From the NCBI GenBank assembly GCA_022825725.1, contig JAJDWE010000064.1, positions 1 through 58,974 of the forward strand: 58,974 bases of DNA, in the 5' to 3' direction. This document shows, one piece after another, positions 33,150-41,151 of this stretch. The notes beneath the pieces are model-generated. The model was not told where the DNA came from. It searched no databases and worked only from the letters and a program-made list of their open reading frames with translations. Within the stretch, counting starts at the first letter, position 1. Each line of letters opens with the position of its first letter. The stretch is from Gemmatimonadota bacterium (GTDB lineage: Bacteria > Gemmatimonadota > Gemmatimonadetes > Palauibacterales > Palauibacteraceae). The position numbers and the translations under genes are program-made.

Positions 33150-34781
33150 GTGAAGGAATTGCGCCGTACCAGCGCCTGGATCGTCGTACTTCTCGCCGCC
33201 TGCGATGGCGGTGCGATGGTCCCATCCCCCCCTCCCGCAGCGCCCCCGCCACCGCCGCCGCCGCCCCTCGCGGCAAACGTGGTCATCGAGACGCGCAAGA
33301 TCCTCAACGATTACCTGAGCGACATCGAGCTGGATTTGAACGAATGGGTGCGCACGGACACCCTGATCATCCGACCCGGCCTCACATCCCCGGTCATCCG
33401 CGTCACGGCCAGGCAGGAGGACGGGAGCCGTGTTACCGGTGCGGAACCGATCGTCAGGTTTTCGACGGGCACCGATGAGGTGACGTACCGCACGCTCGTC
33501 GGTGACAGCCTCAGGCAGATCTGGCTCCAGCGGGAAAGCTCCGAGCACTGGACGATCTTTGACCTGGGAACTCCCGCCGAGGCGCAGGTTCTCACGGCTG
33601 TCGCGAGGCTGGGGACCGTGGCCGACAGCCTCGTGGTGATCCTCCCGACGGCGCTGGACACCGCCGCGGCTCCGATCACAGGGCCTGAAGGCGTCACCCT
33701 GGACGCCGTCGGGGAGCGCGTGTCCACGCCGCTCAACTGGTTCACCTCGCGCGCGGGGGCCGATATCTCCTACGAGTTTCACGTAGACGAGACCCCGGAG
33801 GAAGACGACACGGGTCCGGCGATTCTCGACGTCAGGCAGAACGACGGTGAGCTGGAGATCACGGCGGTTCGGCGAGGGAGACGATACCTGCACTACCGGG
33901 CGCTGTCGTCCGCCTTCGAGATGAGCACAGGGCGGATGCTGACGGCCGTCGATGACTGCTACCCGCCGGAATTGGAGAGCCGCCCCGTCTACGACCGCGC
34001 CTCCACGGGGTTTCGGGTCGAGCTGGAGTATGAGGAGCCGGTCGATTGGTCACAGTGCGCCAGAGTGCTGTTCGACCACGCGGTCGGGTTCTACGAAGCC
34101 GCCTTGAAGGACAACACCGAGCCACCGGTGTTCCGGGTCCGCGTGTTCGACGGGGATGAAGACTGCCCGGGTTACGCCTGCGGCGGACCGATCGGCCCCC
34201 GCGTGGGACGAACGGAGGGCGAGGGGTCCTACCACCCCGCCGGCGGAGTCTACTGGCCCACGGAGCGTCCATACGCTCCGACGTTCGGCCGCGTCCCGGA
34301 CAACTTCGACTACGAGGTGATGCTGCACGAACTGGGCCACGTGTTCGGCATCGGGACGTACTGGTACGCGGGCGACGTGCAGGTCGTGAACCTCCCGAGC
34401 AGCACGAGGAGAGTGGATACCCATTTTCCGGGACCGAACGCCGTTGCCGCGTTCGATGCGGCCGGCGGGGGCGGCTACTCCGGAGGGAAAGTGCCGGTGA
34501 CGAACGACCCCGCCGAAGATGGCGACGCAGGCGCGCATTGGCGGAACGTGGTGTGCGGCGAGATCATGACCCGAGGCAACTGCCCGCCGCTCGAGCTGGA
34601 GTTGAACTTCGTTTCCGCCATCACCTTGGGTGCGCTCGCCGATTTCGGATGGGTCGTCGACATGTCCGTGGCCGAGGAGTTCACGCTCCCCGCCGGGGAC
34701 AGGGCCGCGTGGGTTCCGGCCGCCCCGCCCCGCCGTTACAGCGACATCATCATGCGGGTGGAGCCCCCGGACAGGCGCTGA
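33150..34781 (+). CDS. Leishmanolysin-like zinc metalloprotease lipoprotein
   Basis: 543 residues from GTG. Lipobox VLLAAC at residues 13-18, then a Pro-rich spacer (PSPPPAAPPPPPPPPLAA) that could carry the catalytic part away from the membrane. A beta-rich middle domain spans about 45-280. The catalytic block is VMLHELGHVFGIGTYWYAG (about residue 390), an HExxHxxG site as in leishmanolysin-related peptidases, followed by HWRNVVCGEIMTRGNCPPLELELNFVSAITLGALADFGWVVD, the typical metalloprotease end with the Met-turn (EIM). Six Cys suggest disulfides. Confidence 0.85.
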   Translation: MKELRRTSAWIVVLLAACDGGAMVPSPPPAAPPPPPPPPLAANVVIETRKILNDYLSDIELDLNEWVRTDTLIIRPGLTSPVIRVTARQEDGSRVTGAEPIVRFSTGTDEVTYRTLVGDSLRQIWLQRESSEHWTIFDLGTPAEAQVLTAVARLGTVADSLVVILPTALDTAAAPITGPEGVTLDAVGERVSTPLNWFTSRAGADISYEFHVDETPEEDDTGPAILDVRQNDGELEITAVRRGRRYLHYRALSSAFEMSTGRMLTAVDDCYPPELESRPVYDRASTGFRVELEYEEPVDWSQCARVLFDHAVGFYEAALKDNTEPPVFRVRVFDGDEDCPGYACGGPIGPRVGRTEGEGSYHPAGGVYWPTERPYAPTFGRVPDNFDYEVMLHELGHVFGIGTYWYAGDVQVVNLPSSTRRVDTHFPGPNAVAAFDAAGGGGYSGGKVPVTNDPAEDGDAGAHWRNVVCGEIMTRGNCPPLELELNFVSAITLGALADFGWVVDMSVAEEFTLPAGDRAAWVPAAPPRRYSDIIMRVEPPDRR

Positions 34782-34789
34782 GGCCTCGC

Positions 34790-35290
34790 TCAGGCCGAGA
34801 AGCCGATCCAGCGCCCGGCCGCGGCCACGGTGAACCAGAGTCCGAGGGAAATGAAGGCGATGAGCCGCGTGCGCCAGTCCGCCCGTTCCGGGGCCGCGGC
34901 GACTAACCACTTTCGGGCTCCGAAGGTGAAGGTCAGCGCAAACGGCAGCGAGATCATCTTCACCCAGAAGGACGTGTTGTAGTAGCACTTCACGGCTTCC
35001 GAGAGGAACAGCGGGACCCCGGTCAGGAACATCAGCGCCACCCCGGCCACCAGCCACGGATGCGCGTAGCGCACGACGCTCGCGATCGGCTGCCGCGTGA
35101 GCCCGGTCCCCCAGAGCCGCAGGTCTGCGAGGAGCACTGCGCCGCCCAGGAGCCCCAGCCCCAGCAGGTGGACCGCTTCGATGATGGGGAAGGCCCAGAT
35201 CGACTCGCGGACCACCGTGCCGAGCGCCGTGTTCTCCATTCGCTCGAAGAAGGGGAGCCACGCCTCCGGCGCGAACTGACGCCCTCCCAT
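34790..35290 (-). CDS. DUF6644-like four-helix membrane protein (second copy)
   Basis: 166 residues, four predicted membrane helices: AFPIIEAVHLLGLGLLGGAVLLADLRL, HPWLVAGVALMFLTGVPLFL, FWVKMISLPFALTFTFG and LIAFISLGLWFTVAAAGRWIGF. The His in helix 1 (EAVHLLGL) and the YYNTSFWVKM loop match the paralogue upstream, where the equivalents are ESSHVLAV and YYHNIFFRLK. Family assignment from memory. The start shares a base with the stop of the upstream paralogue (TGATG). Confidence 0.8.
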   Translation of the reverse strand: MGGRQFAPEAWLPFFERMENTALGTVVRESIWAFPIIEAVHLLGLGLLGGAVLLADLRLWGTGLTRQPIASVVRYAHPWLVAGVALMFLTGVPLFLSEAVKCYYNTSFWVKMISLPFALTFTFGARKWLVAAAPERADWRTRLIAFISLGLWFTVAAAGRWIGFSA

Positions 35291-35844
35291 CAGTCCCCCG
35301 CCACGGGACAGCCCGCCGCCCAGTTCACCCAGTCCGGCTGGCCGGGGATGTCACAGTCGAACCAGTTGTAGGCGATGAGACGGCCCGCGACGATGATGAG
35401 CGCCCACGCCGCGAGCGAAACGGCACCCGCCACACGCGCTCGACCCGGCAGGACGGGCAGGCGTTCCCACTCCACGACCCGGCGGTGGATCCCCCGGTGA
35501 AAGAGGAAGGCGTTGAGTCCCGCCACCGCGAAGAGCACCACCTTCAGTCGAAAGAAGATGTTGTGATAGTAGCGGACCGGGTTCGAATAGAAGATGAGAA
35601 ACCCGGTGATGACCATGATCGTGAATCCGATCCGGGTCCACGGAAGGAGCCGGCCGGTGACCTCGGAGACGGGCACGCGCCGCATCGTCCAGCCCAGCAG
35701 CCGGAGGTCGTTCATCATCACGGTGCCGAAGAAGAGGGCCACGGCGAGGACGTGGGAGGACTCGATGAGCGGCCACGCGAGCGTGGATTCCAGCAGGGCG
35801 ATGCTCCAGGGCGTGTCTCCGAGCCACTCGAGGAATCGTTCCAT
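35290..35844 (-). CDS. DUF6644-like four-helix membrane protein (first copy)
   Basis: 184 residues with four membrane helices. Motifs shared with the next gene are WPLIESSHVLAVALFFGTVMMNDLRLLGW, TGFLIFYSNPVRYYHNIFFRLKVVLFAVAGLNAFLFHRG, and a C-terminal helix ending in GRLIAYNWFDC. Intramembrane His residues at both helix ends make haem or quinone contact possible, but nothing proves it. Upstream by 12 bases is a c-type haem protein gene, so the three probably form an operon with a redox purpose. Confidence 0.8.
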   Translation of the reverse strand: MERFLEWLGDTPWSIALLESTLAWPLIESSHVLAVALFFGTVMMNDLRLLGWTMRRVPVSEVTGRLLPWTRIGFTIMVITGFLIFYSNPVRYYHNIFFRLKVVLFAVAGLNAFLFHRGIHRRVVEWERLPVLPGRARVAGAVSLAAWALIIVAGRLIAYNWFDCDIPGQPDWVNWAAGCPVAGD

Positions 35845-35856
35845 GAGCCGTCGCGG

Positions 35857-36336
35857 CTAGTTGCCGTCGCGGCTGTGGGGGTCGCTCGGTCTGAGCGTTT
35901 CCACCGCATACCGGGCGTGGCAGTCGCGGCAGGCGTAGTAGACCTCCGCGCCGGCGTCGAACACGGCGTCCGGGCTGCGGCGGTCCACCGCGTCCAGCGC
36001 CAGTCGGCCCGTCTCGACCATGGTCCGCGAGTGCGCCATCCAGTCGCCGCGGTCGCGCGCGCGGCCGTCCATCATCATCAGGTTGCCGGATTCCGCGAGG
36101 ACGAAGGCGGCGTTGCGGAGCGTGGTCCAGTCCTCCTCGGTCAGAGGCCGAAACTGGTGCACGCCCTCCTCGGTGAGGACCTCGCCCACGCCGTCCCAGT
36201 AGGCCTCCGCGGCGGGTTCGAGCACGGAGACCATCAATTCCTGCACGTCCGCGACGGGGACCGGCCGCTCCGGCGCCTCGCCCGTGCACGCCGTAGCGCA
36301 CCAGAGGGCGAGGAGCGACAGCCTGGAGTTCTTCAT
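35857..36336 (-). CDS. Small lipoprotein-like c-type cytochrome
   Basis: 159 residues. The leader ends CATAC, a plausible lipobox. The one haem-binding motif is CRDCH (about residues 134-138) close to the C-terminus, where it follows a cytochrome c'-like helical body (ELMVSVLEPAAEAYWDGVGEV, LTEEDWTTLRNAAFVLAESGNLMMMDGRARDRGDWMAHSRTMVETGRLALDAV). The Met cluster near residue 90 may supply an axial ligand. The longer open frame upstream is antisense to another gene. Position ahead of two DUF6644-like genes suggests electron transfer with them. Confidence 0.82.
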   Translation of the reverse strand: MKNSRLSLLALWCATACTGEAPERPVPVADVQELMVSVLEPAAEAYWDGVGEVLTEEGVHQFRPLTEEDWTTLRNAAFVLAESGNLMMMDGRARDRGDWMAHSRTMVETGRLALDAVDRRSPDAVFDAGAEVYYACRDCHARYAVETLRPSDPHSRDGN

Positions 36337-36371
36337 GGCCGGGGAACCTATCCGGGCCGCGCCGATTCGCG

Positions 36372-37472
36372 CTACGAACCCGGAGTGCGGCCGACGTCCG
36401 TGTCCCGCCACGCCTGATCCGCGGGTTCGTCCGGGTCGGAGCGCAGGAACCGGACCAGCTCCGCGTGGAAGGGCTCCGGAATCTCGAACTGCGGCGAGTG
36501 TCCGACCTCCGGGAAGATCACGAGTTCCGCGTTCTGCAGCTCCCCGGCCACGTTGCGCGCGAGCGCCGGATAGTCGGCCACGAGGCGGTCCTCCGCGCCG
36601 CCGATGACGAGCGCCTTCGTCGCGATATGCTGCCACTCGTAGACCACGGGATCTTCGTACAGGATCTGCCGCTGCGCCGCCCGCACCCGCGCCATGCGCG
36701 GCCAGTCGCCGCTCAGCGTGAGGCCGTACTGGACTTTCACCCACTCGAGGTACTCCGGGCGCCAGCCGTTCGGGTAGTACCGCATGTGTCCGCGCAGGAC
36801 CGATTGATACGTCGTCCCGTTGAGCACGGACTCGTACGTCTCCGCGCGATCCCTCCACGCCCGTCCCGGCCGCGAATCCGTGAGGCCGATCTGGTTCACC
36901 ATGACGACGTGCGTCGTCGTCTCGGGATAGGTCGATGCGAACCGGGTCGCCACCATGCCGCCCATGGAATGTCCAACGATCGCGGCGCGTTCGATCCCCA
37001 GCGCGTCGAGCAGCCGCTTCGCGTTCCGGGCGGGGATGTGGAGGTTGTAGTGGATGATGGGTTTCGAGGATCGGCCGAAGCCCAGCCGGTCGATCGCGAT
37101 CACGCGGAACCCCTCGTTCCTGAGCGCTTCGATCGTGGGCCGGAACCCTGCGGCGAAGAAGTTCATCCCGTGAAAAAGGACGACCGTCCGTCCGTTCGGC
37201 GACCCGGCTGGAGTCACATCCATGTACGCGAGCCGATAGTCGTTTCCGTAGACCTCGACATCGAGGTACGACACCGGGTGCGGATACGGGACGTTGCTGT
37301 AATCGATCGCCGTCGCTTCCCAGTCGGCCGACGGTTCCGCGGGCGGCTCGGTCTGCGCCGAGGCCGGTGCGGCGACCGTCACGACCGTCGCGGCGGCGAG
37401 GAGCCAACGGGCCCGTCTTGCGTCGACTCCGCGTGTCTTCCGACGGAAACCGGGATGGCGGGCATGCGACAT
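36372..37472 (-). CDS. Secreted alpha/beta hydrolase
   Basis: 366 residues with a basic leader and signal (WLLAAATVVTVAAPASAQ). AAGGAGG precedes the ATG. Catalytic features: oxyanion HGMNFF, nucleophile elbow VGHSMGG (Ser about 170), acid in VIGGAEDRLV, and His in PEVGHSPQFE. The cap region is long (residues about 195-260) and Tyr-rich, as in epoxide hydrolase or haloperoxidase-like families. Exact substrate unknown. It precedes the cytochrome gene by 35 bases on the same strand. Confidence 0.9.
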   Translation of the reverse strand: MSHARHPGFRRKTRGVDARRARWLLAAATVVTVAAPASAQTEPPAEPSADWEATAIDYSNVPYPHPVSYLDVEVYGNDYRLAYMDVTPAGSPNGRTVVLFHGMNFFAAGFRPTIEALRNEGFRVIAIDRLGFGRSSKPIIHYNLHIPARNAKRLLDALGIERAAIVGHSMGGMVATRFASTYPETTTHVVMVNQIGLTDSRPGRAWRDRAETYESVLNGTTYQSVLRGHMRYYPNGWRPEYLEWVKVQYGLTLSGDWPRMARVRAAQRQILYEDPVVYEWQHIATKALVIGGAEDRLVADYPALARNVAGELQNAELVIFPEVGHSPQFEIPEPFHAELVRFLRSDPDEPADQAWRDTDVGRTPGS

Positions 37473-37547
37473 GGCGATCCTCCTTCCGGACGGTTGCGAT
37501 CCTCCTGGAGCGAACCTACGGTGCGCAACACCGGCTGTCCCCTGCGC

Positions 37548-38153
37548 TCACCCTTTCCTGTACACTCTCGTGATGCGCACGGGCGGGGTCAGTCGCTGTG
37601 CCTCGTAGGGCGCGCGATGGATGGCGAGGACCACATCCATGCCGGCCACCACGCGACCGAAGGCGGCGAAGCCCTGGCCGTCGGGGTTTCGCATTCCGCC
37701 GAAATCGAGCGACGGCTGGTCGCCGATGCAGATGAAGAAGCTCTGCGTGGCCGTGTCGGGGCCGCTACGGCCCATCGAGATGGCCCCGTCCACGTGCAGG
37801 AGCCCCGTCTCGGAGGTGCGTTCCAGCGGGATGGGCGGGAAGGATTCGGCCTCCAGGTCCGGGTTCCGCCCTCCCTGCACGACCGCGATCCTGATCGAGT
37901 CGTTGGGTTGGTTTTCGGCATGCACCGTCCGGAAGAATCTACCGCCGTCGTAGAACCCGCCGTCCACGTAGCGGAGGAAGTTCGCCGCCGTGATGGGAGC
38001 CGCGTCGATGTCGACTTCCAGTTCGACGTTGCCCATCTCCGTTTCGACGACCACCCGGACGGGGTCGCCGGCCTCCGGTGCGATGGCCGCGAAGCCGGTG
38101 GCCCCGAGACCGAGGGGCATCACGATCGCCGCGATCGCCCAGCGAGTGTTCAC
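37548..38153 (-). CDS. Cyclophilin-type peptidyl-prolyl isomerase, exported
   Basis: 201 residues starting at GTG with GAGGAG upstream. A short hydrophobic leader precedes VVVETEMGNVELEVDIDAAPITAANFLRYVDGGFYDGGRFFRTVH, the cyclophilin N-terminal signature, and GAISMGRSGPDTATQSFFICIGDQPSLDFGGMRNPDGQGFAAFGRVVAGMDVV, with the active-site FFI and GFAAFGRV segments. Assists folding of exported proteins. Divergent from the oxidoreductase gene at 38257. Confidence 0.92.
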   Translation of the reverse strand: MNTRWAIAAIVMPLGLGATGFAAIAPEAGDPVRVVVETEMGNVELEVDIDAAPITAANFLRYVDGGFYDGGRFFRTVHAENQPNDSIRIAVVQGGRNPDLEAESFPPIPLERTSETGLLHVDGAISMGRSGPDTATQSFFICIGDQPSLDFGGMRNPDGQGFAAFGRVVAGMDVVLAIHRAPYEAQRLTPPVRITRVYRKG

Positions 38154-38256
38154 GCTCGTCTCCTCTCTTTGCTGACCCGATCCGCACAACCTTACGTTTT
38201 CGGACCGACCCCGGGCGACCTCGCCCTCGAACCGACTGCATGAGCGTGCACCCGAC

Positions 38257-39678
38257 ATGAGCGAAGAAAAGAGAGAACCCGACCGCGGGTCGTCGACCGA
38301 CCGCGACCGCAGGAGTTTCGTCAAGTCCGTGGCCGCCGGCTCCGTGCTGGCCGCGGGCGTGCCATCGCTCCTGGCCGGAGCCGAATCCGGCCCGCGGAGC
38401 GGTCCCGCCGTCCGCCGCACACTCTCGCGGGAGCCCGAATCCCGACGCGGGGCGCCTTCCGACGACATCGGGCTGGCCGTCGTCGGCGCGGGCGGGATGG
38501 GCATGGCGGACGTCGCGACCGCCCTCCGCATCCCGGGCGTGAAACTCGTCGCCGCCTGCGATGTGTTCGACGGCCGGCTCGAGGCCGCTCGCGAGCGCCA
38601 CGGGGAGATCTTCACGGCCCGCGACTACCGCGAAGTCCTCGCCCTCGACGACGTGGACGCCGTCATCGTGGGGACGCCCGACCACTGGCATCAACCGATC
38701 TCCGTCGACGCGCTCCGCGCCGGGAAGGCCGTCTACTGCGAGAAGCCGATGGTCCACAGGATCGAGGAGGGACACGACCTCATCCGCGCCGAGCAGGAGT
38801 CCGGGTCCGTCTTCCAGGTCGGCAGCCAGGGGATGAGTTCGCTCGGCAACGAGAAGGCGAAGGAACTCTACGAGGAGGGGGCGATCGGCGAACTCAACTA
38901 CGCCGAGGGCTTCTGGGCGCGCAACGACCCGATCGGCGCGTGGCAGTATCCCATCCCGGCCGATGCCTCGGAGGAGACGGTCGACTGGAAGGGCTTTCTC
39001 GGGCCCGCGCCCGACCGGCCGTACGACCCCCTGCGGATCTTCCGCTGGCGCAACTACCGCGACTACGGGACGGGCGTCGCGGGCGACCTCTTCGTCCACC
39101 TCTTCTCCAGCCTCCACTTCGTCGTGAGTTCGCGCGGACCCACCCGGATCCAGGCGGCCGGCGGACTGCGCTACTGGAAGGACGGACGCGAGGTGCCCGA
39201 TGTGCTTCTGGGCGTCTTCGACTACCCCGAGACGGAAACGCACCCGGGGTTCAACCTCTCATTGCGGGTGAACTTCGTGGACGGGACCTCGGGCAGCACC
39301 TTCCTGCGCCTCGTGGGGAGCGAGGGCGCGATGGATGTGACGTGGACCGAGGTCATCCTGCGCAAGAACGTGGCCGTCGACCCGATGGACGCCTTCTCGC
39401 AGGAGAAGATGGCGGAGGCGGCGGCTTCGGGAGACGGGCTCCCGGCGCGCGTCCGGATGCTCCCGCCGGCCGAGGTCCGGTACGAGGTCGAGCGCGGATA
39501 TCGGGGTGCGCACGTCGACCACTTCTTCAACTGGTTCGAGGCGATCCGCGGCGGCCCTCCCGTGCGCGAGGACGCAACCTTCGGGCTGCGCGCGGCCGCC
39601 CCGGCGCTGGCCTGCAACCTCTCCTACTTCGAGGACCGCATCGTCCGCTGGGATCCCGACGCCATGAGGCTCGTCTGA
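38257..39678 (+). CDS. Tat-exported Gfo/Idh/MocA family oxidoreductase
   Basis: 473 residues. A twin-arginine leader (DRRSFVKSVAAGSVLAAGVPSLLAG) is followed by the Rossmann domain IGLAVVGAGGMGMADVATALRIPGVKLVAACDVF and the catalytic YCEKPMVH motif (Lys of EKP, about residue 165); a C-terminal alpha/beta substrate domain follows. Tat export fits a periplasmic sugar dehydrogenase with tightly bound NAD(H), as in the glycoside 3-oxidation pathway. The TGATG overlap with a tandem 3-keto-disaccharide hydrolase domain gene supports that role. Confidence 0.93.
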   Translation: MSEEKREPDRGSSTDRDRRSFVKSVAAGSVLAAGVPSLLAGAESGPRSGPAVRRTLSREPESRRGAPSDDIGLAVVGAGGMGMADVATALRIPGVKLVAACDVFDGRLEAARERHGEIFTARDYREVLALDDVDAVIVGTPDHWHQPISVDALRAGKAVYCEKPMVHRIEEGHDLIRAEQESGSVFQVGSQGMSSLGNEKAKELYEEGAIGELNYAEGFWARNDPIGAWQYPIPADASEETVDWKGFLGPAPDRPYDPLRIFRWRNYRDYGTGVAGDLFVHLFSSLHFVVSSRGPTRIQAAGGLRYWKDGREVPDVLLGVFDYPETETHPGFNLSLRVNFVDGTSGSTFLRLVGSEGAMDVTWTEVILRKNVAVDPMDAFSQEKMAEAAASGDGLPARVRMLPPAEVRYEVERGYRGAHVDHFFNWFEAIRGGPPVREDATFGLRAAAPALACNLSYFEDRIVRWDPDAMRLV

Positions 39679-41060
39679 TGCCCGCCCCGACACGACTCCC
39701 GCTCCGGGCCCCGCTTCCGCTCCGCACCCCGCTCCAGCTCCACGCACCTCTCCTGATCGCGGCGGCGGCGGGGCTCACCCTCGGCTGCGCCCAGGCACCC
39801 GAGACCTCGCCCGGCACGGGGGAGACGGACGCGGCACAGACGAGGCCCAACACCCTCACGGACGCGGAGCGCGAGGCCGGCTGGCGGCTGCTCTTCGATG
39901 GCGAGACGACGGCGGGCTGGCGCGGCTACGGCCAGGAGACCTTCCCCGACACGGGATGGGCGGTGATCGACGGCGCGCTCGTCGTGGGCGCGACGGCGAC
40001 GGATCCCGACGTGGCCATCGGTGGAGACATCGTCACGACCGAATCCTTCGCGGACTTCGATCTCAGGTTCGAGTTCATGCTGTCGGAGGTGGCCAACAGC
40101 GGCGTCCTCTACCGCGTGATCGAGGAGGAGGGCGCCGCGATCTGGTACAACGCGCCCGAATACCAGGTGCTCGACGACACGGCGTACATCGAGATGGGCA
40201 CGATGGACATGCACACGCACCTGACCGGCGACAACTACGATCTCCACGCCTCGGGCGAGAAGACGCTGCGCGGACCCGGCGAATGGAACGAGGGCCGGAT
40301 CCGGATCCAGAACAACCTCGTCGAGCACTGGCTGAACGGAACGAAGACGGTCGAGTACGAACTGGGGTCGCCCGAGTGGGAAGCGCTCGTCGCGGCGAGC
40401 AAGTTCGCCCCGTATCCCCGCTACGGGCGGGCGGAATCCGGCCCGATCGGCCTCCAGGACCACGGACGCAACGTCTGGTTCCGCAACATCAGGATCCTGC
40501 CCCTCGAATCCGTCTCCCTCTTCAACGGGGAGGACCTCGACGGCTGGCGCGTGCACGGGACCGAACTGTGGTACGTGGAGGAGGGGGAAGAGGGCGGGGA
40601 AATCGTGTGTGAGAGCGGCCCCGACGAGGAGTACGGCTACCTCGCGACCGAGGCGACGTACCGCGACTTCGATCTCACCGTCGAGTTCATGCAGGAGGCG
40701 GACGGGAACAGCGGCGTCTTCCTGCGCTCGAGCGTGGAGGGGACGACCGTCAGCGGCTGGCAGGCCGAGGTCGCGCCCCCGGGCCTGTTCACCGGCGGGA
40801 TCTACGAGTCGTACGGGCGCGGCTGGCTCGTGCAGCCGGACCCGGAACTGGACGCCGCGCTCCGCATGGGCGACTGGAACACGATGCGGATCCGGGCCGA
40901 GGGCGACCGCGTCGCCACCTGGCTCAACGGCACGAAGATGGTGGACTTCGAGGACGGGCAGATCGGTGCCGCCGATGGCTCGATCGCGCTCCAGATCCAC
41001 GACGGCGGCGGCATCAAGGTCCGCTGGCGCAACCTCCGGCTCACGAACCTCGGCAACTGA
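39678..41060 (+). CDS. Lipoprotein with two DUF1080 / 3-keto-disaccharide hydrolase domains
   Basis: 460 residues, lipobox LTLGC. Two concanavalin-like domains: about residues 58-275 (WRLLFDGETTAGWRGY, DFDLRFEFMLSEVANSGVLYRV, EYQVLDD) and about 283-460 (SLFNGEDLDGWRVHG, DFDLTVEFMQEADGNSGVFLRS, EVAPPGLFTGGIYE). Each carries the LF(D/N)G-x-x-x-x-GW start and the NSGV signature. Family members cleave 3-keto-glycosides. The unlike middle parts suggest different specificities of the two copies. It is coupled to the upstream oxidoreductase. Confidence 0.92.
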   Translation: MPAPTRLPLRAPLPLRTPLQLHAPLLIAAAAGLTLGCAQAPETSPGTGETDAAQTRPNTLTDAEREAGWRLLFDGETTAGWRGYGQETFPDTGWAVIDGALVVGATATDPDVAIGGDIVTTESFADFDLRFEFMLSEVANSGVLYRVIEEEGAAIWYNAPEYQVLDDTAYIEMGTMDMHTHLTGDNYDLHASGEKTLRGPGEWNEGRIRIQNNLVEHWLNGTKTVEYELGSPEWEALVAASKFAPYPRYGRAESGPIGLQDHGRNVWFRNIRILPLESVSLFNGEDLDGWRVHGTELWYVEEGEEGGEIVCESGPDEEYGYLATEATYRDFDLTVEFMQEADGNSGVFLRSSVEGTTVSGWQAEVAPPGLFTGGIYESYGRGWLVQPDPELDAALRMGDWNTMRIRAEGDRVATWLNGTKMVDFEDGQIGAADGSIALQIHDGGGIKVRWRNLRLTNLGN

Positions 41061-41087
41061 TTCGAGCCGACCCGCAGTCCGAGGAGA

Positions 41088-41117
41088 TTGACCCGGCCTT
41101 TGCTTGCTGCGTACCCT
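41088..41117 (+). promoter_or_regulatory. Possible sigma-70-type promoter
   Basis: TTGACC (41088-41093) and TACCCT (41112-41117) are separated by 18 bases and lie 34 bases ahead of the next start. No supporting data. Confidence 0.35.
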
Positions 41118-41151
41118 TTTTCGAGCGAATCCTCCCGCAAGGAGCCATGCG

